Shown here piece after piece: positions 46,477-56,365 of a stretch of 64,000 nt of DNA; position 1 is the first letter of the stretch, and the number at the start of each line of letters is the position of its first letter. The notes under the pieces were generated by a model. The model did not search any database and had not been told where the DNA came from. It worked only from the letters and a program-made list of their open reading frames with translations. The translations under genes and the position numbers were made by a program. Source of the DNA: Gammaproteobacteria bacterium (GTDB lineage Bacteria > Pseudomonadota > Gammaproteobacteria > Ga0077536); assembly GCA_016209015.1 (NCBI GenBank), contig JACQWY010000032.1, forward strand, positions 62,001-126,000, read 5' to 3'.

Positions 46477-48165
46477 ATGGATCGTGTGTGGTTGAAGCAC
46501 TACCCGGAAGGCGTGCCCGTCGACATCGACGACGCCGGTCCGGCCTCGCTCGTCGCGATGTGCGAGGAGGCCTGCAGCCGCTTCGCCGATCGTTCGGCGT
46601 TCGGCAACTTCGGGACTTATCTGAGCTTCGAAGAGCTCGACGCGCACTCGCGCGCGTTTGCCGCCTACCTGCAGCAGCGGCTCGGGATCGCGCGCGGCGA
46701 TCGCGTCGCGATCATGATGCCGAACGTGCTGCAGTACCCGGTCGCCCTGCTCGGCGTGCTGCGCGCGGGCGGCGTCGTGGTCAACACGAATCCGCAGTAC
46801 ACGGCACGCGAGCTCCTGCACCAGCTCCGGGATTCCGGTGCGCGTGCGATCGTCGTGATGCGCGAGATGCTGCCCGTGCTCGCCACCGTGATCGCGGAGA
46901 CGGCGCTCGAGCACGTGATCGAGACCCGGGTCGGCGATCTGCTGGCGTGGCCGCGATCGATACTCTACGATTTCGTCGCCGCGCGCCGCGCGAAGTCCGC
47001 GCCGCGCGCCGCGCTGCCTTCCGCCGTGCATCGTTTCCCGGACGTGCTCGCCGCCGGCCGGCGCCTCGCGCTCGACGCGCCCGCGCTCGGCCCGGAGGAC
47101 CTCGCATTCCTGCAGTACACGGGTGGCACGACGGGCACCTCCAAGGGCGCGATGCTCTCGCACGGCAACGTCGTCGCGAACGTCCGCCAGGTCACGGCCT
47201 GGTTCAACGGGCTCACGACGCCGGGTTCGGAAATCATCGTGACCGCCCTGCCGCTCTATCACATCTACGCACTCTCGGTGAATTGCTTCACGTTCATGTG
47301 GCAGGGCGGGCTCAACTATCTCGTCACGAATCCGCGCGACCTCACCGGCTTCGTGAAAGACATCGCGCGCATTCCGTTCACGGCGATTACCGGCGTGAAT
47401 ACGCTGTTCAATCATCTCGCCATGCATCCGGGCTTCCGCACGCTCGATTTCTCGCACCTGCGCTTCACGAGCGGCGGCGGCATGGCCGTACAGCGGCCCG
47501 TCGCCGAGGCCTGGCAGGAGCTCACGGGCAGCGTGATCATCGAGGGCTACGGACTCACCGAGGCGAGCCCGGTCGTGACCATCAATCTGCTCGCGAGCAC
47601 GGGCTTCACGGGTCTCATCGGCGTCCCGATGCCCTCGACCGAATGCCGCGTCGTCGACGACGAGGGCCGCGACGTGGCGCCGGGCGATTCGGGCGAGCTG
47701 TGGGTGCGCGGGCCGCAGGTCATGCGCGGCTACTGGCAGCGGCCGGAGGAGACGGCGCAGGTCATCACGGGGGACGGCTGGCTGAAGACCGGCGACATCG
47801 CGGTGATGAGCGAGGACGGGCTCTTCAAGATCGTCGATCGCAAGAAAGACATGATCCTGGTCTCGGGCTTCAACGTGTACCCGAACGAGATCGAGGAAGT
47901 CGTCGCGAGCCATCCCGGCGTGCTGGAAGTGGCCGCCGTCGGCGTGCCCGATCGCAACACCGGCGAGGCCGTGAAGGTCATCATCGTGCGCTCCGACAAA
48001 TCGCTCACCGCGGAATCCGTCATCGAGCACTGCCGCGGCATGCTCACCGGCTACAAGATCCCGCGCCACGTCGCGTTCGCGACCGAGCTGCCGAAGAGCA
48101 ACGTCGGCAAGATCCTGCGCCGCACGGTGCGCGACATCTACGGCGACGAATCCCCGGCCGGCTGA
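46477..48165 (+). CDS. fadD: Long-chain fatty-acid-CoA ligase
   Basis: The 562-residue protein has the AMP-binding motif [16 protein letters not shown] (~215-230), [12 protein letters not shown] and the hinge [28 protein letters not shown], then the catalytic-lysine region [12 protein letters not shown]. The start [14 protein letters not shown] is shared with FadD. It activates fatty acids for degradation or lipid synthesis. The ATG at 46477 is chosen by this FadD-like start. The 3-prime end overlaps ttcA by 28 bases. Confidence 0.93.
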   Translation: MDRVWLKHYPEGVPVDIDDAGPASLVAMCEEACSRFADRSAFGNFGTYLSFEELDAHSRAFAAYLQQRLGIARGDRVAIMMPNVLQYPVALLGVLRAGGVVVNTNPQYTARELLHQLRDSGARAIVVMREMLPVLATVIAETALEHVIETRVGDLLAWPRSILYDFVAARRAKSAPRAALPSAVHRFPDVLAAGRRLALDAPALGPEDLAFLQYTGGTTGTSKGAMLSHGNVVANVRQVTAWFNGLTTPGSEIIVTALPLYHIYALSVNCFTFMWQGGLNYLVTNPRDLTGFVKDIARIPFTAITGVNTLFNHLAMHPGFRTLDFSHLRFTSGGGMAVQRPVAEAWQELTGSVIIEGYGLTEASPVVTINLLASTGFTGLIGVPMPSTECRVVDDEGRDVAPGDSGELWVRGPQVMRGYWQRPEETAQVITGDGWLKTGDIAVMSEDGLFKIVDRKKDMILVSGFNVYPNEIEEVVASHPGVLEVAAVGVPDRNTGEAVKVIIVRSDKSLTAESVIEHCRGMLTGYKIPRHVAFATELPKSNVGKILRRTVRDIYGDESPAG

Positions 48166-49031
48166 GGCGCTTCCAGCAACCAATCCTCGATCGTCAGCGC
48201 GCGTGCCGCGGGCCGCGCGCCGTTCAGCGTCGCGAAATCGTAGAGCGTCGGATCCGCGAGATGCGAGGCGGTGACTGAAGTCAGACTGCGGAACACGTTC
48301 TCCACGCGTCCCGGCGCCTCGCGCTCCCAGTCCGCGAGCATCTTCTTGATCTGCACGCGCTGCAGGTGTTCCTGGCTGCCGCAGAGATTGCACGGAATGA
48401 TCGGAAAGCGCCGCGCCTCGGCATAGCGCGCGATGTCCGGCTCGCGACAGTAGATGAGCGGGCGGATGACGACGTTCGCGCCGTCGTCGGAAAGCAGCTT
48501 CGGCGGCATCGCCTTCAGCTTCGAGCCGAAGAACATGTTCAGAAACAGCGTCTCGACGACGTCGTCGCGATGATGGCCGAGCGCGATCTTCGTGATGGCG
48601 TGCTCTTTCGCATAGGTGTAGAGCGCGCCGCGGCGCAGCCGCGAGCACAGCCCGCACATCGTCTTGCCCTCGGGCACGACGCGCTTCACCACGCTGTAGG
48701 TGTCCTGCTCGAGGATCTCGAAGGGCACGCCGAGCTCGCGCAGGAAGCCCGGCAGGACTTGCGCCGGGAAATCCGGCTGCTTTTGATCGAGGTTCACGGC
48801 GACGATCTCGAAATCGACGGGCGCCTTCTTCCGTAGCTCCAGCAGGATGTCGAGCAGCGTGTAGGAATCCTTGCCGCCCGAGAGGCAGACCATGACGCGG
48901 TCGCCGTCCTCGATCATCTGGAAGTCCGCGATCGCACGGCCGACGTTGCGGCGCAGGCGCTGCTGCAGCTTGCCATGCTCGTGGCGCAGCTTCTGCGCGC
49001 GGGGCGAGGGAACGTCGACGCGAATTTCCAT
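48138..49031 (-). CDS. ttcA: tRNA 2-thiocytidine biosynthesis protein TtcA
   Basis: The 297-residue protein has the PP-loop [12 protein letters not shown] (~49-60), the cysteine pair [11 protein letters not shown] (~124) and the third cysteine in [14 protein letters not shown], which bind the iron-sulfur cluster used to thiolate cytidine 32 of certain tRNAs. The length and order match TtcA throughout. The upstream gene on the same strand is the AI-2E family permease, 41 bases away. Confidence 0.95.
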   Translation of the reverse strand: MEIRVDVPSPRAQKLRHEHGKLQQRLRRNVGRAIADFQMIEDGDRVMVCLSGGKDSYTLLDILLELRKKAPVDFEIVAVNLDQKQPDFPAQVLPGFLRELGVPFEILEQDTYSVVKRVVPEGKTMCGLCSRLRRGALYTYAKEHAITKIALGHHRDDVVETLFLNMFFGSKLKAMPPKLLSDDGANVVIRPLIYCREPDIARYAEARRFPIIPCNLCGSQEHLQRVQIKKMLADWEREAPGRVENVFRSLTSVTASHLADPTLYDFATLNGARPAARALTIEDWLLEAPQPAGDSSP

Positions 49032-49072
49032 GGCGGGCTCGGACTCGGGAGTGGGCTCTGCAGTGCGAACGG

Positions 49073-50143
49073 TCAGCGCGTCTCGCCGGCACCGGCGATG
49101 ACGTTCTCGTGCGTCCATTCGCGGACGAGAGTATAGCCCACCGCGAGCAGCGTCGGCCCGAGGAAGATGCCGATGAAACCGAACGTGAGGATGCCGCCGA
49201 TGATGCCGAGGAGCACGAGCAGGAACGGCAGCGACGCGCCCTGGCTGATGAGATAGGGTTTCACGAAGTGATCGATGCCGCTGATGACGAGCACGCCCCA
49301 GGCCGTCATGAACAGTGCCCAGCCCATCTGATCCTGGTGCACGAGCCAGAGTATCGCCGGCACCCACACGAGCGGCGGTGCGCCGGGGATGATCGAGGCG
49401 ATGGCGGTCAGGAGCCCGAGCAGCATCGGCCCCGGCACGCCCGCGACGAGGAAACCGAAGCTCGCGATCGTGCCCTGCATCAGCGCCGTGCCGAGCACGC
49501 CGTAGACGACGCCGCGGATCGTCGCGCCGGTCAAGGTGAGCAGATGATAGGCGCGCTTGCCGGCGATGCGCTCCATCGCCGCGTTCAGACGGCGCGAGAG
49601 ATCGAGGCCGTCGCGATAGATGTAGTACGCGGCGAAGACGCTCAGCAGCAGTTGCAGCAGCACCTCGCCGAACGCGAGCCCGCGCCCGAGCAGCCAGCGG
49701 CTCACCGGCGCCGCCTGCTGCTGCAGCCAGTGCACGACCTCGGAACCGTCCTTGCTGTCGTGCAGGTCGTTCCAGTAGCCCGTCGCGGCATCGCCGACGA
49801 GCGGCACCTTGTGCAGCCAGTCCGGCGCCGTCGGCAGGCCTTCGTCGACGACGTGGCTCACGGCGCGCGAGAGATTCGTCATGTTGTCCGTGAGACGCGA
49901 CGCGAGCACGACCGTCGGCACGATCAATACCGCGGCGAGGCAGAGCGTCATCGCGAGCGCGGCCCGCGAGCTGCGCCCGCCCGTCCAGGCGACGAGACGC
50001 TGATAGAGACCCCAGGTCGAATAGCAGACGATCACCGACCACAAGAGCGGCGAGAGGAACGGCGTCATGACGAGGATGCAGCCCGTCGCGAGCAGCCCCA
50101 GGGCGGCCAGCGGCAGGAGCATCTCGATCCGGAACGGCGTCAT
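49073..50143 (-). CDS. AI-2E/UPF0118 family transporter (permease)
   Basis: The 356-residue protein has about eight membrane segments, including [39 protein letters not shown] and [18 protein letters not shown]. The conserved [22 protein letters not shown] and [18 protein letters not shown] are typical of the AI-2E transporter (TqsA/PerM) family. The family exports or takes up diverse substrates including ions; AI-2 transport is not implied. The start at 50143 gives MTPFRIEML. Confidence 0.88.
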   Translation of the reverse strand: MTPFRIEMLLPLAALGLLATGCILVMTPFLSPLLWSVIVCYSTWGLYQRLVAWTGGRSSRAALAMTLCLAAVLIVPTVVLASRLTDNMTNLSRAVSHVVDEGLPTAPDWLHKVPLVGDAATGYWNDLHDSKDGSEVVHWLQQQAAPVSRWLLGRGLAFGEVLLQLLLSVFAAYYIYRDGLDLSRRLNAAMERIAGKRAYHLLTLTGATIRGVVYGVLGTALMQGTIASFGFLVAGVPGPMLLGLLTAIASIIPGAPPLVWVPAILWLVHQDQMGWALFMTAWGVLVISGIDHFVKPYLISQGASLPFLLVLLGIIGGILTFGFIGIFLGPTLLAVGYTLVREWTHENVIAGAGETR

Positions 50144-50207
50144 GCGGCGATTAGAAGGGATCGGGACGGGGAGAGCAATACGGGGGGAGAGGCGCGCCGA
50201 AATCGCT

Positions 50208-50482
50208 TTCGTCTCGCAGCTGAGTACTGGTGCGAGCGAAGCAGTGCGGAGCTCTCGACACTTGGTCGCCCTCGCGCAGGCGAGGGCCCAGTCGGCGACC
50301 CGCGGCGCGTACAGTGAACCCCGGGTCGTCGAATCCTCCACTCCAGCGCCGTGAGCGTTCGACGCTGCCCACGCGGTTCGACGCCTGCGCCGGAGCTGAA
50401 CGACTGGGCCCTCGCCTGCGCGAGGGCGACAAAGATCAGCCACGGCGGGAGGCGTCGACAGACCCCGCGGTCTGGAGAAGAA
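50208..50482. repeat. 275-bp palindrome-ended intergenic element, copy C
   Basis: The ends are TTCGTCTC (near 50208) and GGAGAAGAA (50474-50482). The inner palindromes GTCGCCCTCGCGCAGGCGAG (50265) and its inverse (ending 50430) surround a core colinear with copy B. It is placed just upstream of the AI-2E gene on the minus strand and may hold part of its promoter region. Confidence 0.8.
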
Positions 50483-50485
50483 CGG

Positions 50486-50528
50486 AAAAAAAGAACGCGG
50501 CTCGCGTGGACGAGTCCACGCGAGCCGC
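50486..50528 (-). terminator. Strong minus-strand terminator
   Basis: On the minus strand, GCGGCTCGCGTGGAC and GTCCACGCGAGCCGC form a perfect 15-bp stem (50497-50511 with 50514-50528), followed by a T run (the A tract at 50486-50492). It lies ~300 bases beyond the LLM oxidoreductase stop. Confidence 0.85.
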
Positions 50529-50826
50529 CAGGTTGCCAGGGAAATGCCGCCGTCGCGTCGTCGTCGACGCAAGTGCGGAGACGGCGCTGAGCGCCTGCCT
50601 GCGCTGCTCGGTGGCAGCGTGGACTGAACACTCGCCGCGATGGAGGCACGCGGTCTTTTGCAAACCGGGTGCCATCAGGCGCACGCACGAAGAGGCGTGT
50701 GTGCGCTCAGAGACTTAGCGACGCGCGGCGTTCGGTCTCTGCTGCCGGCAGGCGCCGGACTGTCAATCGCCTTGACAGCCCGGCACCGGAAAAGCCGGCG
50801 AAAATTAAATTTCTGGACAGCGCGCC
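50529..50826 (-). other. 298-base gap ending in a strong terminator; possible ncRNA or trailer
   Basis: No protein family is recognisable. On the minus strand the stretch leads into the strong terminator at 50486-50528. It contains self-complementary GC-rich parts, such as GTCAA near 50761 opposite TTGAC near 50771, and inverted GCCGGC/GCCGGT segments around 50740-50800. It may be a long 3-prime UTR of the LLM gene or a separate small RNA. Confidence 0.3.
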
Positions 50827-51957
50827 TCAGCCGACGGCGCGCAGGAACGCGGGCTCGCCGCTCTCTTCGACGTCGAACGCGGGGCGCGCGCCGAGCTTCT
50901 TCAGCTCCGGCATCACCTCGCGCGCGAAGAGCGTCATGCCGTTGCGTGCATCGTCGAGCGGCATGCCGGCGTAGCGGAACACGCCCGTGAAGCCGCAGCA
51001 GTCGGTGCGCGAATGAATGTCCTTCAACTTCTCGTAGCACTGCTCGGGCGTGCCCCAGATCTGCAGGCTCATGAAGAACTCCGCCATGCCGTCGACGCCC
51101 ATGTCGGCAATGGTCTGGTTCAACTTCTCGTAGTATTCGTAGCCCTTCGTGTGCGAGAAGTGATCGCTCGCCATCTCGTAATGCTTCACGACCGACGTCC
51201 AGTAGCCCGAGATGTACTTGCGCGCGAGCGCCTCGGCCTTCGCCGGGTCCTTGTCGCAGGCGACCCAGCCCGCAATGTAGGGACGCGGCGCGGGCACGCC
51301 GTGCTGTTCCTCGAACAGCGTGTTGTATTCGGCGAGCTCCTTCGCATGCTGATCCCAGGGCTTCTGCGGAATGACGAGGATGCCGATGCCGAGGCGCGCC
51401 ATGATGAGCGCGGATTCGGGCGACACCGACGCCGCATACGTGCGATTCTTGAACGACTTGAACGGCTCGGGGCGGATACGCGCCTTCGGCTGCTTCACGT
51501 GCTTGCCGTCGTATTCGCAATAGCCCTGCTCGAGGCCCTGCAGGATCATCTCCGCCGATTCGACGAAGCGCTCGCGCGAGGCGTTCATGTCGACGCGGAA
51601 GCCCTCGAACTCGACGCGCGCGAGGCCGCGGCCGATGCCGAAGATCGCGCGGCCGTCCGTCTGACAGTCGAGCATCGACATCTTCTCCGCGACGCGCAGC
51701 GGGTCGTTCCAGGGCAGGACGACGACCATCGTGCCGAGCTTGACCTTGCGGCAGGCGCCGCCGATGTAGGACAGGAACTGCACCACGTCCGGCATCATGG
51801 TGTAGTCGGTGAAGTGGTGCTCGATACCCCAGACCGATTCGAAGCCGAGTCCCTCGGCCGCGAGCGCGAGCTTCATGTCTTTCTGATAGACGGAATAGTC
51901 GGAGACGCCCTGATCGCGCTCCGGGTTCTGGAATATCGCAGCCATACCTACGTGCAT
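50827..51957 (-). CDS. LLM-class flavin-dependent oxidoreductase
   Basis: The 376-residue protein has the luciferase-like (bacterial alkanal monooxygenase) TIM-barrel pattern: ESVWGIEHHFTDY, VKLGTMVVVLPWNDPLRVAEK, DGRAIFGIGRG and the end WGTPEQCYEKLKDI. These use FMN or F420 and oxygen, often to oxidise aldehydes, amines or sulfonates. An AGGAGG site lies 8 bases before the ATG. It follows the dmfA2-like gene on the same strand, but a hairpin and a possible promoter between them suggest separate control. Confidence 0.88.
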   Translation of the reverse strand: MHVGMAAIFQNPERDQGVSDYSVYQKDMKLALAAEGLGFESVWGIEHHFTDYTMMPDVVQFLSYIGGACRKVKLGTMVVVLPWNDPLRVAEKMSMLDCQTDGRAIFGIGRGLARVEFEGFRVDMNASRERFVESAEMILQGLEQGYCEYDGKHVKQPKARIRPEPFKSFKNRTYAASVSPESALIMARLGIGILVIPQKPWDQHAKELAEYNTLFEEQHGVPAPRPYIAGWVACDKDPAKAEALARKYISGYWTSVVKHYEMASDHFSHTKGYEYYEKLNQTIADMGVDGMAEFFMSLQIWGTPEQCYEKLKDIHSRTDCCGFTGVFRYAGMPLDDARNGMTLFAREVMPELKKLGARPAFDVEESGEPAFLRAVG

Positions 51958-52111
51958 CGTGCATACCTCCTGAAATCGTCATGTGTGCGGGCGGCGTCGC
52001 GGCGTACGCCTCGTGAATGACGCGGATCCGCCGGGCGTGCGAATGCAACCGGGAGGTGATGTGCTGTCGAGAGAAGCGCTCTGGGCTGCACCGCGCGTCA
52101 CTGCTACCGGA

Positions 52112-52140
52112 CAGTAGCTTTTTACGCGCATCCCAGTCAA
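52112..52140 (-). promoter_or_regulatory. Candidate promoter of the LLM oxidoreductase
   Basis: On the minus strand TTGACT (52135-52140) and CTACTG (52112-52117) are 17 bases apart. The -10 is weak (CTACTG). It lies between the dmfA2 hairpin and the LLM start at 51957. Confidence 0.4.
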
Positions 52141-52143
52141 TGC

Positions 52144-52167
52144 CACCCCGCCGCGAACGGCGGGGTG
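52144..52167 (-). terminator. Hairpin downstream of the dmfA2-like gene
   Basis: CACCCCGCCG and CGGCGGGGTG form a 10-bp stem with a CGAA (TTCG on the minus strand) tetraloop, just after the stop of the large subunit. No T tract follows. Confidence 0.5.
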
Positions 52168-52179
52168 CATCACGCACGC

Positions 52180-54447
52180 TCAGGCGAGCGGGCCGTCCTG
52201 CATGAAACGGCGCAACACGTTCGCGGTGAGGCGCGAAACGTCGTTGTCGCAGTTCTTCCAGGGCAGGGCCTGGCCCCAGGCGATGGAGCCGGTGGAGAAC
52301 ACCGCGCCGCCGTTCAGCGTCGGCATGAGCGTGAGATCGGCGCGGATCTGGAAATCCTGCGTACCGCCGACGCCCGGGTAGTTGAACATGATCTCCTCGC
52401 AGACGTGCGGATAGTTGTCCGAATGCCCTTCCGAGCACGCGAGGAGATACGTTCCGGGCGGCGTGCCGAGGCCGAGGTCGTAGCGATCGAGCTCGAGGCC
52501 GGCGGCGCCGCCGAGCGCGAGCCCGTTCTCGCCGAACACCTCTTTGTCGAGGCCCTCGAACACCCAGGAGACTTCGGGCAGGTAGCTGTCCGGCATTCGC
52601 CGATAAGGCTTCGACTCGTCCATGCCCTCGCTCGTGAAGCCGACGCCGGTGAGCTTCTGCGGCAGGCGGCCGCGATTGCGCCAGATGCCGCCCTTCTCGC
52701 CCGTCGTCGCCATGTAGTACTCGCCGGGCGCGGCCTGCCAGGCGCGCGAGCCGGAATCGAGCTTGCGGATCTCCATGCACCACGGCTCGTCGTCGCGATA
52801 GGCGACGACCCAGTAGTAGCCGTTCGCGCCGAGATACATCACGCGCCCGCCGGCCGCGAGATAGTCCTCGGTGGCATCCATCATGCGCTCCGAGTAGTAC
52901 TCCGAGTGCGTGCCGTTCAACACGACGTTGTACTGACGGAGCAGCGAAGCACCCTCGCGATGCAGATCCTCGTCGGTAATCACGTCGTACTCGAAGCCCA
53001 TGAGCTCGAGCCAGCCGACGATCGACATGTCCGCGGGGAATTGCCACGGCACGCCGGTCGAGGCCATGCGGTGCTTGGGCCGGAACACCATGATCGGGCG
53101 CAGATAGGAGCTGTAGCACACGCCCGCGCCATCGCCGTGATGATCGTAGGAGGAACGCCCGAACTCCGGATGCGCGCCGAGCAGATAGTCGTAGTCGTTG
53201 AGGACGAGCGGATGGCCGGTGACGAGCTCGACGCCGAGCGCTTCCAGCACGAAGCGCTCGTTCGCATACGCGAGATAGCTCGAGGTCGCCATCAGCATCG
53301 CGATCTTCGCCGTCGCGTGCTTCGGGCGCACGAAGAACGTCAGATGATCCTCGGCGCCGCCGCCGCGCAGGCGCGCCGCGTAGACGCCGCTCTTCAAGTC
53401 ATCGGGCAGCGTCCATTTGAAGGAGGGACACCAGCCGCTGTCGATGATCGCGTCGTCGTTGAAGTGGATCCCGCCGTATTCGCCGGGCGCGAGCCGGAAG
53501 CAGTCGTTCTTGCCGTTCCAGTTGTAGCCGGTCATCGCGCGCACCGGGCGGTTCCTGCCGAGGCCGTCGCAACGATAGGGACCGATGTCGACGACGATGT
53601 CGCCGATGCCGTTGTCGGTGTAGCCGGCGCTCGTGTCCCAGCGCGCGAGCAGATGATCCGCGGGCGGCTCGCGGCCGGCGCGGATCGCGTCGAGCTCCTC
53701 AGCCGACAGCACGCGGCCCTGCAGGCCCGAGCGATCGATCTTGCCGTTGTAGAGCCCGGCGACGAACTCGCCGCGACCCGGCGCGTGATCGTGGTAGCCC
53801 GCGAACAGGAACGCGCCGCCACAAGCCGCCGGACCGCTCGTCGCGGGCACGCAGAGCGCGACGCGATCGTCCGTCACCGCGACGCGGCTCAGGAGACTGT
53901 TGTACGCCGTGTAAACCGGCTCCTGACGCAGGGAGATCGTGCCCGCCGCGGCGTCGTACGTCGCCGCGACGAAATACCAGACGCGCGCGAGGAGCGGCTT
54001 GTCGGCCGTGACCTCGACGCGATTCGTGCCGTCGCCCATCCAGAACGCGAGACGGCCGCCCGTGCCGATGCCGAGCGCATAGCCCTTGCCGCTCGCCGCC
54101 GACCACTGCCCGAGCAGGCCCTGTCGGCCCTTGCCGGGCGTCGTCGGCCAGATGAAGGCGTGGATCGTGAAGCTGCCCGCGGGCGCGAGACGCTGACCCG
54201 GATCGGCGACTTCGACATAGCTCCCCATCTGCGTGTACTGCTTCGTGACTTTGATGCGGCCGTTGCACGAGGCGTCGATTTCCTTTTCGAGAAAGCCCGG
54301 GCCTTCCGGATTCTCGTCGCCGTGGATGAGACGGACGATCTGCACGTCGGCCTCCGTCACGTCGTCGCCGCCCACCATGAACTGCACGCCATCGCCGGGC
54401 TTCACGCTCAGCTTGTCGCAATAGCCGTAGAGACTCGGTTTCGTCAT
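52180..54447 (-). CDS. N,N-dimethylformamidase-like large subunit
   Basis: The 755-residue protein is colinear with DMFase large subunits (~762). It has an N-terminal beta part, a LamG/ConA-like domain (~90-260, GSFTIHAFIW) and a C-terminal amidase domain. From memory, Paracoccus DMFase binds iron through Tyr399, Tyr440 and Glu521. At the matching offsets here are Tyr391 (TSSYLAYANE), Tyr434 (RSSYDHHGDG) and Glu516 (GTHSEYYSE), which supports an intact 2-Tyr-1-carboxylate iron site. The expected reaction is hydrolysis of DMF or a related N-substituted amide; the true substrate is unknown. The small-subunit gene is 8 bases upstream. Confidence 0.88.
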   Translation of the reverse strand: MTKPSLYGYCDKLSVKPGDGVQFMVGGDDVTEADVQIVRLIHGDENPEGPGFLEKEIDASCNGRIKVTKQYTQMGSYVEVADPGQRLAPAGSFTIHAFIWPTTPGKGRQGLLGQWSAASGKGYALGIGTGGRLAFWMGDGTNRVEVTADKPLLARVWYFVAATYDAAAGTISLRQEPVYTAYNSLLSRVAVTDDRVALCVPATSGPAACGGAFLFAGYHDHAPGRGEFVAGLYNGKIDRSGLQGRVLSAEELDAIRAGREPPADHLLARWDTSAGYTDNGIGDIVVDIGPYRCDGLGRNRPVRAMTGYNWNGKNDCFRLAPGEYGGIHFNDDAIIDSGWCPSFKWTLPDDLKSGVYAARLRGGGAEDHLTFFVRPKHATAKIAMLMATSSYLAYANERFVLEALGVELVTGHPLVLNDYDYLLGAHPEFGRSSYDHHGDGAGVCYSSYLRPIMVFRPKHRMASTGVPWQFPADMSIVGWLELMGFEYDVITDEDLHREGASLLRQYNVVLNGTHSEYYSERMMDATEDYLAAGGRVMYLGANGYYWVVAYRDDEPWCMEIRKLDSGSRAWQAAPGEYYMATTGEKGGIWRNRGRLPQKLTGVGFTSEGMDESKPYRRMPDSYLPEVSWVFEGLDKEVFGENGLALGGAAGLELDRYDLGLGTPPGTYLLACSEGHSDNYPHVCEEIMFNYPGVGGTQDFQIRADLTLMPTLNGGAVFSTGSIAWGQALPWKNCDNDVSRLTANVLRRFMQDGPLA

Positions 54448-54455
54448 GACTCCCC

Positions 54456-54809
54456 CTACTCCGCCATCAGATCGCGCACGTGGCAGAGAAACACCGCGTG
54501 CATCGCTTCGTTCTTGTCCGTGTACACCGTCCCGTCGAGCGGCGTCGGTGTCGCGCCCGGCTTCACGGGCAGACGGATGAGCCGGTATTCACGATAGGGT
54601 TTCGTCGAATAGAGCCCGTAGGACGGCGGCCGGCGGAAGAAATTCAGCACGCGCTCGAGCGCGTCGCTGTGCTGACCGAGCGGCTTCCTGCGATGTTCCT
54701 CGATGAGCTCCGGCGTGCAGAGCGTGCGCAGCTCTGCTTTCAGTTGGTCGGTGAAGCGGACGTACGCGATCACTTGCTGATCGGACGGCGCGGCCAGGCG
54801 GTAGGCCAT
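54456..54809 (-). CDS. N,N-dimethylformamidase-like small subunit
   Basis: The 117-residue protein is mostly helical and matches the size of the DMFase small subunit (~130 residues). It starts MAYRLAAPSDQQVIAYVRFTDQLKAELR, with SYGLYSTKPYREYRLIRLP near residues 63-81. A GGAGGGGAG site precedes the ATG. It is encoded 8 bases before the large subunit, the known order. Assignment rests on context and size more than on catalytic motifs, which lie in the large subunit. Confidence 0.78.
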   Translation of the reverse strand: MAYRLAAPSDQQVIAYVRFTDQLKAELRTLCTPELIEEHRRKPLGQHSDALERVLNFFRRPPSYGLYSTKPYREYRLIRLPVKPGATPTPLDGTVYTDKNEAMHAVFLCHVRDLMAE

Positions 54810-54870
54810 GATCTCCCCTCCGGTGTCTTTGTCGATGCGAGGGGCGAGTATAGCAGCGGCAGGGGCGGCT

Positions 54871-54944
54871 ATCGGGGTCAGAGTCCATTAGCCTCGCGCT
54901 AATGGACTCTGACCCCGATTCAATTGGACTCTGACCCCGATTCA
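54871..54944. repeat. GGGGTCAGAGTCC inverted/direct repeat cluster
   Basis: ATCGGGGTCAGAGTCCATTA-G (54871-54891) pairs with its inverse (54899-54919) over a 7-base loop. A third copy, TGGACTCTGACCCCGATTCA, follows at 54925-54944 and includes the P450 stop codon. The hairpin may stop transcription in both directions between the P450 and the dmfA-like operon. Such repeats are common as REP-like elements. Confidence 0.8.
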
Positions 54945-56282
54945 GCGGCGCTCGACGCGCATCGCCATCCCGTCGCGCGGCTTCAGCGTCACGCGCGCCA
55001 CGGGTACGACCTCTGCCCCGGGCATCGGCCGGAACCGGAACCGCGGCAAGAGCTGCGCGAGCACGAGCTCGGTCTCGAGCATTGCCATGCCCATGCCGAT
55101 GCAGGTGCGCGGACCGGCGGCGAACGGCAGGTAGGTGTAGGGCGCGCGCGCCTCCTCGCGGCCCGGCGCGAAACGCTCGGGGTCGAAGCGTTCGGGATCC
55201 GGCCAGTGTTTCGGATCGCGATGCAGCGCATAGGGCACGATCACGAGGTAGGCCCCGGCCGGCACGCGATAACCGCCGTACACCTCCTCGTTCGTCTGCC
55301 GCCGCGCGATCGCCCACACCGGCGGATAGATCCGCATCGATTCCTGCACGACCTGCTTGAGATACGGCAGACGCGCGAGATCGGCGCTCGTCGCCGGCTT
55401 CTCGCCGAGCTCGCGATCGAGCTCATCCAGCAGCTTCGCCTCGCAGTCCGGATGCTGCGCGAGGAGGTGGATAGTCCACACCAGCGCCATCGCCGAGGTC
55501 TCGTGACCGGCGAGCATGAGCGTGACGAGCTCGTCGCGGAGCTGGGTGTCGCTCATGCCCGTGCCATTGCCGTCATAGCGCGCGGCGATGAGCCGGTCGA
55601 GGAGATCGCCTTTGCCGGGCCCGCTCGCGCGTCGGGCGTCGACGAGGCCGTGGACGATTTCGTCGAGCCGGCGCTTGGCGACCTTGAAGCGCCGGTTGTG
55701 ACGCGTCGGCAGCCAGGGCAGGAGCGTCAGCAGCGCGCGCGGATCCTGGGTGTGGAGATTGACGACCTCGAGAATGTCCGCGACCTCGTCCGCATAGCGC
55801 TCGATGTCCGTGCCGAAGAGCGTCGCGCCGACGATCTCGAACGTCAGCTTGCTCAGCACGTGATCGAGCATCACCGTCTCCGGCGGCGCCTGTTCCCAGC
55901 GTGCGACGAGCGCCGCGGTGAGCGCGTTGATGCTCGTGTCGAAGGCGTTCACGATGCGCGCGTGGAAGAGCGGCTGGATGAGCTTGCGCTGGCGCTCCCA
56001 GTCCGGCCCGTCGTTGCTGACGAGGCCGTTGCCCATCACTTGGGCCAACACACGGTAGTCGATCGTCCGCTTCGTGAACGCGGGGTGCGCCTGCGCGAGC
56101 ACGCGCTTGATGTCCTCGGGCTGATTCAGCACGTGGATGGTCATCAGCCCGCGCCAGCGCACGACGTCGCCGTAGCGGCGGATGAGCAGCGCGAGATGCC
56201 CCGGCGGATCCTGCCTGAATTCGGCGAAGCCGCTGAACGGCCGCGGTCCGGGCGGCAGAGGCAGGGGATGGGAGGCGTCCAT
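54942..56282 (-). CDS. Cytochrome P450
   Basis: The 446-residue protein has the I-helix oxygen motif AGHETSA, K-helix ExxR (ESMRIYPP), DPERFDPERF and the heme loop FAAGPRTCIG with heme-ligand Cys394. It is a class I-type soluble enzyme that needs a separate ferredoxin or reductase; none is next to it. The PYALHRDPKHWPDPERF segment and length are close to fatty-acid or xenobiotic hydroxylating P450s (CYP102A or CYP4-like). Substrate unknown. Its stop codon lies inside the GGGGTCAGAGTCC repeat. Confidence 0.92.
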   Translation of the reverse strand: MDASHPLPLPPGPRPFSGFAEFRQDPPGHLALLIRRYGDVVRWRGLMTIHVLNQPEDIKRVLAQAHPAFTKRTIDYRVLAQVMGNGLVSNDGPDWERQRKLIQPLFHARIVNAFDTSINALTAALVARWEQAPPETVMLDHVLSKLTFEIVGATLFGTDIERYADEVADILEVVNLHTQDPRALLTLLPWLPTRHNRRFKVAKRRLDEIVHGLVDARRASGPGKGDLLDRLIAARYDGNGTGMSDTQLRDELVTLMLAGHETSAMALVWTIHLLAQHPDCEAKLLDELDRELGEKPATSADLARLPYLKQVVQESMRIYPPVWAIARRQTNEEVYGGYRVPAGAYLVIVPYALHRDPKHWPDPERFDPERFAPGREEARAPYTYLPFAAGPRTCIGMGMAMLETELVLAQLLPRFRFRPMPGAEVVPVARVTLKPRDGMAMRVERR

Positions 56283-56365
56283 GAGCGCTCCAGTGCGGTG
56301 ATGGGCGATTATAGGCTCAGCCGGCGTCGTGTGCGCCGCGCCGGCCTGCGATAAAGTACCGCCCC

